64,000 bases of DNA from Hyalella azteca (taxonomy: Eukaryota > Arthropoda > Malacostraca > Amphipoda > Hyalellidae). Under the pieces are notes generated by a model, which saw only the letters and a program-made list of their open reading frames with translations, had not been told where the DNA came from and did no database searches. Of the stretch, positions 36,201 to 47,373 are shown in pieces. Both the position numbers and the translations under genes were made by a program. Numbering within the stretch: the stretch's first letter is position 1; every line of letters starts with the position of its first letter. The DNA lies in contig NW_025947706.1 in NCBI RefSeq assembly GCF_000764305.2, positions 102,854-166,853 of the forward strand. Direction: 5' to 3'.

Positions 36201-38234
36201 TACAAAAAATAAGTAATCCGTACATGATATGTCTCGAAATATTAATGTCACCACTAGATTACGCAAAGTTTCAACTATCAATTTAAGAATTTTTTTTCAA
36301 TGCTAATTCGCGATAAGCTCGAAAATAATTTTTTGCAGGAGCGCGTACGCAGTAAAAATAAAGATGAAGGAACTAGTTGTGAATGGTGCAAGTAGAAAAC
36401 TGTACAGAATACGATGTATCGAGTAGTGATGTATCTATCTATGATGTATCCAATTGCTATATGTCAATCGACAATTCTCAAATTAATTAGGGCATCTATG
36501 GTCAGAGGGAATAAAAGTAAACCTCAAACAATTTGATACGGTGGAGGCTTCATTAGGGCTTGGACCTCAAGGGATGTTAACTATATGATATGGTTTCCTT
36601 TTGATGGAACACTTAATAATTTTTTTAATAAAGTTGAGGGGAATCCTTGGAGAAAGATTTCACGGTTGACCGACAATATTAGAGCTGGGGACTGAATGAC
36701 TGGCCATACCCAAGCTCTGTGGTGGTGGTTTATGACCATGAAGCTCACGTCGAAAAAGAAAAGTAAAGAGACTTAGAACCCGACCGCTAACCGCTTATGT
36801 CGTATTAAATTTCTTTGTGGGGAAATAGGAGTACTGTAAGCAATTGGTTTATTGTTTACGAACGTTAGGTTCTCTGTTTAATCACACTAAAATGTTACTT
36901 ATAAAATATTGTGCAACTCTGTTAGTCAGTGAATGTGTACTAAAATCTGTATTTACAGGAGTCTTGGCCTGCCGACCACGAAGTGCATGGCGCTGGTAGA
37001 AACTCTGTAAAGTGGTATTAACTGCTCGACTTTGTTCGACCCGCTCTATCTGCCAGTCTCGTCGACACGCAGCTACTGCTACTCAAGACAGTACATAAGA
37101 CCGTAAGTGGATCGCATTCCTTAAAATAAATGAATCTGAAGTTGTATTGTTTTGTCTTAGACTTGATCAAGGACGCAGAAGAAATGGTAAGTCGTGTTCG
37201 AGAAACTGTCCTCGAGCTTGGCTTTGCCGAAAAGGTTTTTTGTAAACCACTGAATTTTAAAAGTAAGTTTTTTATTCTAAGGGAAATTGTCATCGCAAAC
37301 TCGTTTTACCGTCACCCATGGTAACTATTGTAACCCATACTGACGTGTTGGAACGCGCTAGCGAGTTTTCCTATATATACGTTAAAGAGTGAGGCATTTC
37401 TCGCTGCATGCGATACTCCAACTTCTGTGGGGGGATAGGGAAGTGAGTTCACTCCATTTTATGGCCTCCTTGTCAATCACGGTGAGAAAATAATCATCGC
37501 AGATTCGCAGTAAGATAAAATATGTCATCGATAGGATATAACTAAACTTGCGTGCTAACAAACTCTACAGCTCATAACAATGTTATATAAAATAATTTTA
37601 TATACCTGTGCATTGTTTTTTTTACTGTTAGTCTTATAACGAAATTGTAAGCGTACCTTAAGTACCTTGGCACTCTGTGAACCAATTCTTATGCTTACAT
37701 GATCAAGACTAATTAATACAAGTTCATTTAACGTAAATGATCATATTAAGGGCTATCCGCTACCAAAGCCAAAAATTTAACGTAACGTAATAATATCGGT
37801 CTGATCCACTTATAGTCGGGCGATTATTCTGTTTAAATTTATTCAGTTAATATACCAATATTAATGCCTGTGTTTTTTCCCGAGCGTGAACTTTCTGTTC
37901 TCGCGAAGATTAGCACAAGACCGAAGACTCAAGAGGACTTTGCAACACCTGTGCCAAAGTCCAGGAGACCCAAGATGTTCTTCTCTTAGATATAAGTAGA
38001 ACTTTAAGTTCTTATGTTCGTCTTTGTGATCAAACATTAATCATGCTAACAGGTAGTCATGAAGTGACTCATACTTTGAATTAATAATTTATCATTAGAC
38101 AGTCATTACTCATGGATTAATTCAATTCCACACTTATTGCGTATGGCTACGCTAAGGCGTCTCTAATTAATTTTTTAACTTCGGCCTACAATTGGAACTG
38201 ATCGAGGTCGATCAAAAACTCTAGCCATGGGGGA
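33261..38234. other. long AT-rich stretch without recognisable genes
   Basis: About 5 kb with only short frames. A perfect 10-bp hairpin occurs at 34,580-34,607 (CATGTGCAGT with an 8-nt loop). Poly-T runs lie near 36,140-36,190. A 64-codon frame at 37,130-37,324 and a 91-codon frame opposite it overlap and neither has recognisable motifs. This stretch may be intergenic or intronic. Confidence 0.4.
34580..34607. repeat. short perfect hairpin
   Basis: CATGTGCAGT and ACTGCACATG are exact inverses separated by 8 nt. Function unknown. Confidence 0.6.
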
Positions 38235-38263
38235 GGTACTGCCTAGCCGTCATCTTGCTAGCC
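38235..38263 (+). repeat. 29-bp block identical to 30,834-30,862
   Basis: GGTACTGCCTAGCCGTCATC and the following nine bases are identical in both places, same orientation. It may mark a fragment of the LTR or leader belonging to the Gypsy-like remnant. Confidence 0.6.
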
Positions 38264-39577
38264 GCTCCTCCGGCACATACTTGTGCTGTACCTGTCAATC
38301 CCCGTCCTTCTGTACTCACCGAGCCAGTTTATTATTATAATAGTTCTAGCGTTAATCGTGTTTCAATTGTCCTGCCTTAGTCACACTTGGAACAATAGTA
38401 CCCAGACCCTCAGTACAAATCCATCAGGTGGTCGCAGAAATAGACACCTGACACCTTATTTATCTCCCACTCGGCCGTGTTTTCAATAAAGGGCGACTAT
38501 GTAAAACCTCGTGAAGCAGTGAATGCAGTTAATATTTTGGACTGTATTAAGGACACGAAAGTGGCTGATTCGAGATCATACCTCACAGACACGGTTATAT
38601 TTGCAGTTGACACATGTGTACCTAAGATCAAGCTGGTGGAGTAAAAAATCGGTGGATGAACATAACAGTCTTAGCTAAGATAACGATAAAAAAGAAGCCT
38701 ACAAGCTTCACACCCAGACCCGAATCGATGCTAATTATAACCTATTCGCAAGAGCTCAAAACAAAACTAAAGAAAGACGTCGCAACGCAGTGAATAAAAA
38801 AATCAAAATATGTACTGCAAAAAAATCAAAACAAAACCCAATAGTTTTCTTTTTGTACGCTAGTTCGAAGTGCGAGACGAACGACGGTATCTCCGATTGA
38901 AATTAGATCAGCGAAAGATACCCTCTGATGAGGGCAAGGTTAACGTTCTTAATCAGTTCTTTAGTAATATCTTCACAGATAAGGACTTGAACAGTATTCC
39001 AGCTCCTGAGGAGCGCCCAGAGGGCTCATAGTTAACAAGTCATGAAATACATGAATAAGAGGTTCTCAAGCGCCCCGTCGCTCTGAATCCAAACAGGTCA
39101 AGCAGACCGGGCGGCTTTCGCCTCTGATTACTCAAAGAATAAGCAACCGCCCAGATCGTCCATTTGGCTGTATTTTTCCAAAAAAAAATTGAATGATGGG
39201 ACCTGGCCAGCCGGCTGGAAAGAAGCTCAAGTGACACCATTGTTAAAAAAATGTGACAAATGTAGCCCGGGCAACTATCGCAATGTCAGTCATACAGGTG
39301 TTGTTTGTAAGGTAATGGAATCTGTTGTGAAAGATAGGATGATCGTTCACTTGACTTTTAACCATCTCTTATTAGACTTTAAACGTGGCTTTATTGCCGG
39401 TAGATCCTGCGCCACTAGCCTCTTGTCTAATATGAATGATTGGACTCGCCTGCTTGACACATGGAACCAGTGCATGCAGTGTACCTCGATTTGCCAAAGC
39501 ATTTAACAGTGTTCCGCATTAGCTGCAGTTGCCTAAAGTGAGGTCTTTGAGAATTGAGAGTAATGTACTCCAATGGG

Positions 39578-40679
39578 GAGAGCTGGGCAGCGCTACTTGG
39601 AAATGTAGCGGCGCTACCGCTACCGCTACATGCTCTAAATGTAGCGGGCGCTACCGCTACCGCTACACCCACTAGATTGTAACGGGCGCTACCGCTACCG
39701 CTACAGTAAAATGTAGCGCGCTACATATAGCCGCTACAATGGCCAAAATTATTGGAAATCTCTAAATATTTATTGTTCTGCTATTGGGATTTAATCATTA
39801 ACATTTAATGATAATAAAACATCTTTAAAACATATCAATGCAATTTTATTGCAATTAACCTAACCGAACTAGTATGGGTTACCCCAGGGTTAATGCAGTA
39901 ACTAAAAGTTACAGTTATTTTTATGTTTTACCTTCCCTACATGGATGTGAACATTAATCTACCAATCTAAGAAATTATCCACATATACGTATAAAAATCA
40001 GCCTTTTTTGTATATATATATATATATGTGGATTATTTTTGAGATTGGTAGATTAAAGTAGACATCCATGTAGGGAAGGTGAAACATAAAAATAACTGTG
40101 TAAAAATAACTGTAAGCAAACTGAAAGATGAAAAAACCTGTAAGTGGTAACTGGTAACAACTTAACAAGTAACAACTTAACAAGTAACAACTAACATGTT
40201 GACACTAGTAACAGGCTGAGGTTGACAACATTACACCGAAATCTTTCGTGCAGTTTTATTCTGTAATTTATATTATGTATGTATAATGCTGGTTTTTAAA
40301 TAATATTTAATACTATTAAGGGGACCGGCTACCCTAAAAATCGGAAATTTTGGCTTTACCGTTTTCTTGACTCATTTTGTAGCTGCTGAAAAGGCGCGTC
40401 TAACGCAGTTTAACGCATATGCTGGTACCTTGAATGCAAATAATTGGCAATGGGAAAGCTTGGGCTACAATATCGAGACTTTTTGGGCATATTCTTCTGT
40501 TTTCAATGAATTTTACTTTATTTGGCTCCCCTGAACAATTTAAAAATCCAAAAAACGCCATCTTAAAAAAAGCTACCGCTACATTGCCTTAAATGTAAAG
40601 CCGCTACCGCTACCGCTACTGAAAATGTAGCGGCCGCTAGTAGCGGCCGCTACATGTAGCGCGCTACTGCCCACCTCTG
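39578..40679. mobile_element. CAGAG-TGGGCAG hAT-type MITE, copy B (long form)
   Basis: Left end GAGAGCTGGGCAGCGCTAC, right end GCGCTACTGCCCACCTCTG. CCAATGGG before the left end and GCAATGGG four bases after the right end form an imperfect 8-bp target duplication (7 of 8). Subterminal regions consist of GTAGCGG/CCGCTAC words. The interior at 40,193-40,320 matches, inverted, the interior of copy C at 47,560-47,690. It also contains the foldback at 39,912-40,098. There is no transposase frame. Confidence 0.8.
39912..40098. mobile_element. mariner-like foldback MITE inside copy B
   Basis: 187 bp whose two halves are inverted copies of about 75 bp each (CAGTTATTTTTATGTTTYAC at both ends), with a (TA)n centre at about 40,008-40,026. 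TA precedes the left CAGT end and TG follows the right, consistent with a decayed TA duplication as in Tc1/mariner elements. There is no coding capacity. Confidence 0.65.
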
Positions 40680-41505
40680 CGGGGCAATGGGTCACAGATT
40701 TTCTAGTAAGTAGACTACAACGGGCCAGTATTAAAAGGGCCGCATCAGATTTTGCATCAGTGGGAAGTGGCGTCCCACAAGGAAACGTTCTCGGACCTGT
40801 TTTGTTCCTTGCGTTTATAAACAATTAATCTGCTAGAAGTTGTGTCCAGTGTGTGCTCGATGCAGTTTGAGAAGACATGGTTGCAACACGGGGGTAATTC
40901 TTGAAAAATTAATACCGGCAAATAACTTGTTTGTGTATGCAGAATTTTCTGAGCATATTGAAACACAATTAAACAAAAGCAATAAATGCCAGGACTGATT
41001 CGACTCTACTACGAGTTCCTAAATGCGGAACTGACGAAGCTGTATGTCGCTGTGAAAAGACGGTGATCACGCCGGGTGATCACCGAAGCTTGAAAAGACA
41101 AAAATGTCGAGAATGCGTGAGTGTTCAAAGACGTGCAACATGGATAATTCCAGGATTAAAAGGTAAGCCGTATGAAGAAAGATAAAAATAATGAAGCTTC
41201 CAAGCCTCTGTTATCGTCGTCTGCGTGGTGACCTCATTGAAGTATACTACTATGCCCACGGTTTATATAAGGTTTCAGAACGATTACTAGAATCTGAAGC
41301 AAGTACCAACACCAGGGGCCATGGTTAAAAACTAAAAATGCTGCGTTGTAACACATCCACGCAACAACATTTCTTCTCGCTTCGAGTCACCGACACGTGG
41401 AAGAACCTCGCCGATGACATCGTTGACGCTCCGACTATGAACGCGTTCACGAAACAAACTAGACTAAGTTGTGCAGCAGTAAATCTTCAGACTTGAATGC
41501 CTAGC

Positions 41506-42228
41506 CCCTTACGGACCTAGTAAAAGTTTAGTAGCTATTTTAGACCAACGTCAGTTTGAAAATATCTGGTCAAAAGGCCGGTTTTTAGATCTCTGAGCAA
41601 GTCTCGGAAAGTACAAGAATCGGTAACGGTCCATGGGCCTATTTCTTCAGCGCAGACTATGTTATGTTATGAATCAGACAATTTCTTTAAATATAACAAC
41701 TTATTTTTCTATTTAATATCTCAAATAATCTAATGGTTGAAAATTATTTTCGTAATATTTTTTATCATAATCATATTTACAACAGGTTCAGAATTTATTT
41801 CATTTGCAGGTTCATGTAAAAGAAACTTATTTGGCCTCTATGCTGTAAATAAATACATGATTTTATCTGAATATTTTGAGAGCTACCCCATTAAAATCGG
41901 TGTAAATCCTGAAAGATGTGCTCAATAAATAAATAAATATTAAAATTTTTAAGTGTTCTTCCAATTTTGCAAAGGTTCAGTTTCTTTATTAGACTAATTA
42001 TTTTTTTTAATTTTAATGTAAAATATATAGGTCAGGCAAAAAAAGAAAATTTGCATAAGCTTCCGATTGAATAGGAAGCTTATGCAAATTTTGTGTCTTT
42101 GTATCCAAATAGTTTTAATAATTACTATAATAGTTCAATCTTTCACATTTGCAATTGGAAACAGCTCTTGACTATTCAATCGCCTTGAAATTTTAATTAA
42201 AAACGCATGACATGATTTGTGCTGACTT
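41506..42228. other. no gene; hairpin at 42,046
   Basis: AT-rich, with only a 63-codon low-complexity frame at 41,737-41,928. See the separate entry for the hairpin. Confidence 0.4.
42046..42092. repeat. perfect 19-bp inverted repeat with octamer-like words
   Basis: AAAATTTGCATAAGCTTCC and its exact inverse are separated by 9 nt. Each arm contains ATTTGCAT, the POU/octamer factor word. It could be a hairpin, a tiny foldback element or a paired binding site. Confidence 0.7.
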
Positions 42229-42900
42229 GAACCCGGACTCGGACTGATCCACCGGGCCAAGATCATGGAAAACTAAAAGGATCTAAATCATTTGAAACGG
42301 CGAGAAAACATGAAATTTGCATATCTGATTTTCAAATTTACATAGAAAATTTTCGACCGACCAGCACATCAGAGTCTCAAGAAAAATCAATTCCCTATCG
42401 AACTATAATCGATAGAGAATGCTCTGAAACGTCAAGAAAACAAACATTTTTACAAAAATTTTTTTATCGATTTACTTGGAAGAATTTATGTCAGGTCCGG
42501 CGGACCCCAGGCTGATCCGGCGCTTCCAAACCAGTGCATTCAGGCTACAAAAAAAGTGCATTTTCGATCGAACAAGTCGATAGAGAATGTTTTGAAACGT
42601 CCGGAAAACCTAAAACACTTGCACCGCAGTTGTTTAATCATTCATCCAATCAAAGTATGGAATTGAAACAAGAAGTGACGGTAAAAATGTTTTATGTATT
42701 TTTGGACGTTACAGAACATCTCTGTCGATTAGTTTGATCGAAAAATGGACTTTCCTGAGACCCTGATGTGCAGGCCGGAAGAAAAGTTTGAAAATTTTAT
42801 ATGCATAATTTCAAGTTTTCTCGACGTTTCTGATGATTTGCTGCCTTTTATTTTATTTTTTGATCTTGGTCTGGCGGATCGGTCCGGGTACGGGTTTTAG
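42229..42900. mobile_element. foldback element, about 670 bp
   Basis: The left 165 bp (from CCCGGACTCGGACTGATCC) is an imperfect inverse of the right 165 bp (ending GGATCGGTCCGGGTACGGG). Shared blocks include CCAAGATCA, AAACG-CGAGAAAAC and GCACATCAG-GTCTCA. Inside, TCGATAGAGAATG followed by AAACGTC occurs twice (near 42,410 and 42,580). There is no coding sequence. Confidence 0.6.
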
Positions 42901-43229
42901 TCACGTGGTCCGGATACGGGTTTTACTCAATATACATAGATATGATTTTAGTAAACGACAATTGAAGTCTAAGGTTTCAAATCTGACATTCGCTCAAATG
43001 ATTAAGAATGTTAAAACAATTGGTAGATAGTTTCTGACATAAACACGACAGAAATTTGTTTACTCATAGCACAGGTACAATTTCTTATTAAATTAGCAAC
43101 GAAAATCTTTCACGCTTCATCGCCTTTTTGGTTATCAATGATTTCTTATCACTTCACCCATTCAAAATTTGTGCGTTCAAATTTTTCAGAGCTGGCGGAA
43201 AATTACGTATAGCACCTTGACGTAACTTT
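42901..43229. other. no recognisable feature
   Basis: AT-rich spacer between the foldback element and the BEL/Pao fragment. Confidence 0.4.
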
Positions 43230-44112
43230 GCGCCGAAATGTTTTGCTAATGCCACCGTTCGCAGTTACGTCTACTAAACAGTACTTAGGCAACTCGTTAA
43301 CAAATCCTTTTCAGATGACCATGTGACCGAAGTTATGTCGCGCAACAATATTAAACATGTACAAATTCCTTTGTATAGTGCGTGGTTCGGAAGCTCCTGC
43401 ATGGGAGCGCCTGATCCGCGTGGTAAAGAATTGTCTCTTCAAATCTATTGGTAAAAGTAAAATGGAATATTTCAGGTTTCTCACTTTGTTGACTGACATG
43501 CAAGAAGCTGTAAACTCCCGTCCCTTGACTTACCGAGATACGTCAAACACTGATCATGAAATTATTTCCCCAAATTCATTTCTCAAAATTACGCCTTCTT
43601 CAAATTTAATGTTCGGCTCTGTAACAGGGGAGGAAGTTTTGAAGCCTTCCAGTAAAGACTTGATTAAATCTCTAAAAATTAGAGAAGACGCTTTAGATAA
43701 ATTTAAGGATCTGTGGTACAGTGAGTATCTCTTATCATTAAGAGAAGTCAAGACAGATTGCTTTCAGCCTCAATGGGAAGATAAAATTAAAGTTAATGAT
43801 ATAGTACTGATTTCTTCTCCCACCAAGCCACGGCCACTGTGGACAATGGGGAGAATAACGAAGCTCTTCACAGGATCCGATGGTTGGACAAGATCAGTCG
43901 AATTAATTCGACCTGATCGCTCAACAAGCGTATATGCCGTTTCCTTACTGTACCCACTTGAATTAAGCCTTGATCAAGTTGTGGGGTTCACCTCAAATGC
44001 TTCAAATGTTCCTATTAATTCTAATGACGTATCTGATACCACAGATATTAAACGCAGACCGGTCCGGGCTGTAGCACGACAGTGCTTACTTCGCTCGAGG
44101 GAGTCTCAATAG
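43230..44112 (+). pseudogene. BEL/Pao retrotransposon: integrase C-terminal part of pol
   Basis: At about 43,310-43,400 the frame reads VMSRNNIKH and IPLYSAWFGSS. A one-base frameshift then leads into the open frame ending at 44,112, which contains WERLIRVVKNCLFKSIGKSK, NSRPLTYR, and, near the end, VNDIVLISS, LWTMGRITKLFTGSDG and LLYPLEL. This is the usual order for BEL/Pao integrase: the last part of the catalytic core (the Glu of WERL is the likely third acid), the conserved NSRPLTY block, and the C-terminal chromodomain-like strand region. Protease, RT and the integrase N terminus are absent upstream, so the copy is 5' truncated. The last 240 codons are intact, implying a fairly recent insertion. 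The stop is 24 bp before the LTR. Confidence 0.88.
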
Positions 44113-44136
44113 CTTCTTGCATTGGGCTCCCGGGAA

Positions 44137-45110
44137 TGTGTGGGAAATTTCCCATCGTTCATTATATTTCTATTCTTTAGCCTGAATTTAGTTATAATTT
44201 ACGTTTGGGTAATTTCAAGATTAGTCTGGGGTAAGTTTAATGGTAGGGCAATTTAGGACAGACCCGGTTTTCCGAAAACAATGGTTCGCACTGATACACC
44301 ACCGTAGCCACACGCAATTTCGTTATCTGCAGCCCGCCTGTCGTCTGCCGCCGCTACTTCCCCAGCATTCAACCATAAGTCTAAATTTCTTCCTCGTTCT
44401 GTGATTTATCTATTCCTTGGTTTGAGTGCCCGATATTCTTTCGTTTTGTTTAGTTTGCTCAAATCTATGATTAATTAGCGTGTGCCATGCTTCAGACTTC
44501 AATTGTTTAATTTATTCAAATTTAACTTCATTAACTCAACTTTAGGTAGATGCATGAGGCTTCTGCAAGAGCTCTATTTTTAGAGTTCACGCCGAATCGC
44601 TTTACCTTTATTCTTACTTCTACGCACCAATCTTCAACTATTCTTACTTTAATTCCGTCTGAAGCATTCTCCTTCAACTTCTTTCCTTTTTTTTCACCCA
44701 ATTCAATTCTTCCAAAAAGTGCGTTAGCACACTGAGAGGCATTTAATCTCAGGTGATTATTTAGTGTATCTTATCCTCGTATAAATTTATTGCTTTACGC
44801 TACTTTATGCTTTTTACCTTGTTTTCTATGGTCTTTTTATTTAAAGTAACTAATTTTCCACAGTATGAACCTAAAACCTGGTGTGTAGCTGGTGGCAGAG
44901 CAGCAGCCACGACTTACCTGTTACATCTCTACTTCAGTTGCCGCGGTTCCAGCCATTCATCATCTCTTAGCTTCACCTCTTCTTTTCAATGAAACCGTCC
45001 CGGCTCCAAAGATTCAACAATGAAGATTTAAAGCTTGAAGCAAATGTTCTGGCCACTAAATTCAATGAATTTTTTTCGAACCAATAAATTGCTTTCCCTC
45101 CTTAAATATA
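44137..45110 (+). mobile_element. probable 3' LTR of the BEL/Pao element
   Basis: Starts TGTGTGGGAAATTTCCCATC, a typical BEL-type LTR start, right after the end of pol. A polyadenylation-type AATAAA is at about 45,084. The right boundary is not defined by a second LTR in the window. I place it before the unrelated repeat at 45,129. Confidence 0.6.
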
Positions 45111-45128
45111 CGATTGTATGAAATTATT

Positions 45129-45225
45129 CTTAGTTTATCAAGAATTTAAAAGCAAATAAAACAGCATAAAAATTCATCATTTTTTATAAGAGAAACTTTT
45201 TGGGAGTCCAGCTCTATCGTCAGGT
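45129..45225 (-). repeat. dispersed repeat with hammerhead-like core, copy 2
   Basis: Homologous to 14,830-14,920. On the minus strand CTGACGA is followed by GAGCTGGACTC, but GAAA has become AAAA, so the core is broken here. Downstream sequence (AATTTTTATG, TTTGCTTTTAAATTCTT) matches copy 1. Confidence 0.5.
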
Positions 45226-45307
45226 AAACAAGCTAGCGTTAATTAATTGAGCAAAAATAAGTTTGGCGGCTGAATGATTGATCGAGGTACAAATTTCCTT
45301 TGTTGAA

Positions 45308-45375
45308 TGGCTCCGCGGGTAATAAGGCCGGACACCTTGGTTGTCTGTCGGTCCTGATTCAAGACCGAATCAGTG
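45308..45375 (+). pseudogene. weak tRNA-like segment
   Basis: TGGCTCCGCGGG resembles a degraded A-box, and GATTCAAGACC resembles a B-box with one mismatch about 45 bp later. A SINE head or chance match. No cloverleaf that I can draw convincingly. Confidence 0.25.
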
Positions 45376-46724
45376 GAACAAGGTCAACGAACGAAGGAAA
45401 ATTAACTTTGTAATTTAGTTCTGAACTTCGGAATATAGTTCACACGTTTTTCAGTTTTATGAGCGATTATCTTCAATTATTTGACCATGGCGAATCAGAA
45501 ATTAATTTTATTAATACTACCGTCTGTGTGATCAAGTTCAGTAATTGAATACTTGTGCATGAGTGATACGTATAATATGCAAAAGTAAAATAGAGATTTA
45601 TTTCTGGCTTTGCTCTGAATAGCGGGCTGAGTGATTTACACTAGAATAGCACCAGAATCTTAGCGACGGCAAGTTCTATGCATTTATAAAACATTTCAGT
45701 CTTCAGGAGGCAAATTTTATACAATAATAAACATAATTTGTTCGTGATTTCCTTAATTTCATTGCCGATTAAATGCCGAAACATAGTTTCATAAATCCTG
45801 TTGTCGACGTAGAGCATTGACGGAACAGTGGATAAGCTGAAAATAATCTGTATCATTATTCTGTTTCAGCCAAGTAGGAAATATTTCTTACCTCAGATAT
45901 CATTCTTCACAATAATTCCCAAGGAGAGAAAAAATCAGCGCGATTAAGATCGGGTTTTATTTCATTTTGAGAAAATTTTGTAATGCAATATTTGGACATT
46001 TTGATCCCATCAGAGATTTTAGCTTTACAGAAGGATGTCGGTTGTACGTTGAACAATATTTTGGTGAGCACAATAATTGCCTTAAAGCCTATAAAACACA
46101 TTTGCATTTCCAAAGGGAAAAATTCTGCACTGGCATGTTGCATGTTCGTCCTCAATCCTGAACAGCTAAATTAATAGTAAAACTTTATAGTAGGGTTTTC
46201 TTATCTTAGGGTTTTCTTATCTTAAAACTAGTAGGGTTTTCTTAATACGACTAAACATACATCATAAGTAATTTTTCTGGATTAACTTAAAAGGGTCGAT
46301 TCTTCATAAGAAAACAATTGAGGCATGGCATTTCAGTCTACCAAAGACCAGAAATGATGATAGATTGGAAATATCGTGATGATATCGCGAATGAAAAGGA
46401 AAACTTTGAGCCGCGATGTCGAGGAATTAAACAGTAGGAATAATTTGGGACCTTGTAGGAAGCGAATGAGGATGGATACAAATGCGAGAAAACGACTGTC
46501 CAAGCGTTACAGGATCATTTACCAGCGACGGTCACGTCAATAGGAACGAGTGGTAATTGATTTCAGTAACGAAGAACAATGCATTATCAGAGTCATTTGT
46601 ACGTATAGATTATTTAATGCACTTATGATTTTAAGTTGCTAGAGTTTCGAAGCCTAGCTAATGTTCACGAAAAAATATCGTCACTGTATCTAGTAAAAAA
46701 TATTCATCTGACTAGAGACTACAC

Positions 46725-46800
46725 ATAACAATAACAATACTATCTAATCTAACAATAACAATACTACTAACAATAACAATACTATAGTAACAATACTATC
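46725..46800 (+). repeat. AACAATACTA-type microsatellite
   Basis: Irregular repeats of AACAATAACAATACTA with small interruptions. Confidence 0.8.
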
Positions 46801-47235
46801 TCGCGTCAAGCCGGCCCAACACTTTCATGTGCAGCCTTGGCCAATCACCCAATTTATTTATTATTTATTTAAAATAAGCATTGAACTTTTTCAAAATTTG
46901 TTTCACACAATGTTTAAGAATCTAAGTGCTAGAAACTTGACCCCTGTAATGTGATTGCAATGAAAGAATCTCGAATGTGGATTACGAAAAAAGTACTTTG
47001 AAAGTTTTCAACAGTAATTTGCGAAAAAATAATTCATGATTAAAAACAAGTCTATTTGCTTCTCCGCATTTGAAGTCCGTTGACGACGGAAAAGACAGTA
47101 AAATTTGTGGTCCACGGAGTTACCTACCTTAAAGTCTGAGCAATATCCTGCTTACGCAGGACTGAGGCAGATGCAGGAGAAGCTTTTGACGCCAGGCATG
47201 ACTGATAGTGGAGTAACTATGAAGAGTGGCAAGAC

Positions 47236-47266
47236 AAAAGCTTACCCTTACTTAGGGTAAGCTTTT
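47236..47266. repeat. short perfect hairpin
   Basis: AAAAGCTTACCCT and its exact inverse AGGGTAAGCTTTT are separated by 5 nt. Function unknown. Confidence 0.65.
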
Positions 47267-47373
47267 CATTTCTTGTCGCCTAAAAGAAAGAAAAAACTCT
47301 AGCAGCATACAGTGCGTTTGTTAAGAAGGAATTTATTCAAGCGCGTCTTGTGAGCAATTAAGGCCGTCGTATC

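Larger units (their letters stand above)
38486..41505 (+). pseudogene. LINE (CR1/Jockey-like) ORF2 relic, interrupted by a MITE
   Basis: From 38,486 the plus strand reads like the linker between endonuclease and reverse transcriptase (KGDYVKPREA, DTVIFAVDTCVPK). The RT follows at 39,140-39,570 with WPAGWKEAQVTPLLKK, a degraded NYR motif, and FKRGFIAGRSC. A hAT MITE splits the gene at 39,578-40,679. The RT resumes at 40,690 with SGVPQGNVLGPVLF-like sequence (SGVPQG is the conserved RT block 4 region). The C-terminal part at 41,095-41,460 contains VQRRATWIIPGLKG, RRLRGDLIEV and FFSLRVTDTWKNL, typical of CR1/L2/Jockey-type elements. The FADD catalytic box region after 40,800 is not recognisable. 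Several stops and frameshifts show it is dead. Confidence 0.85.
45376..47373. other. no gene; short repeats
   Basis: Contains three copies of GGGTTTTCTTAT-like words at 46,190-46,240, an AACAATACTA-rich microsatellite at 46,725-46,800 and a hairpin at 47,236. Overlapping frames at 45.9-46.2 kb on both strands show no motif. Confidence 0.4.

Noticed and set aside
43357..44112. 251-codon frame as a host gene
   Set aside because: It has BEL/Pao integrase motifs, a frameshift at its 5' end and an LTR directly after it.
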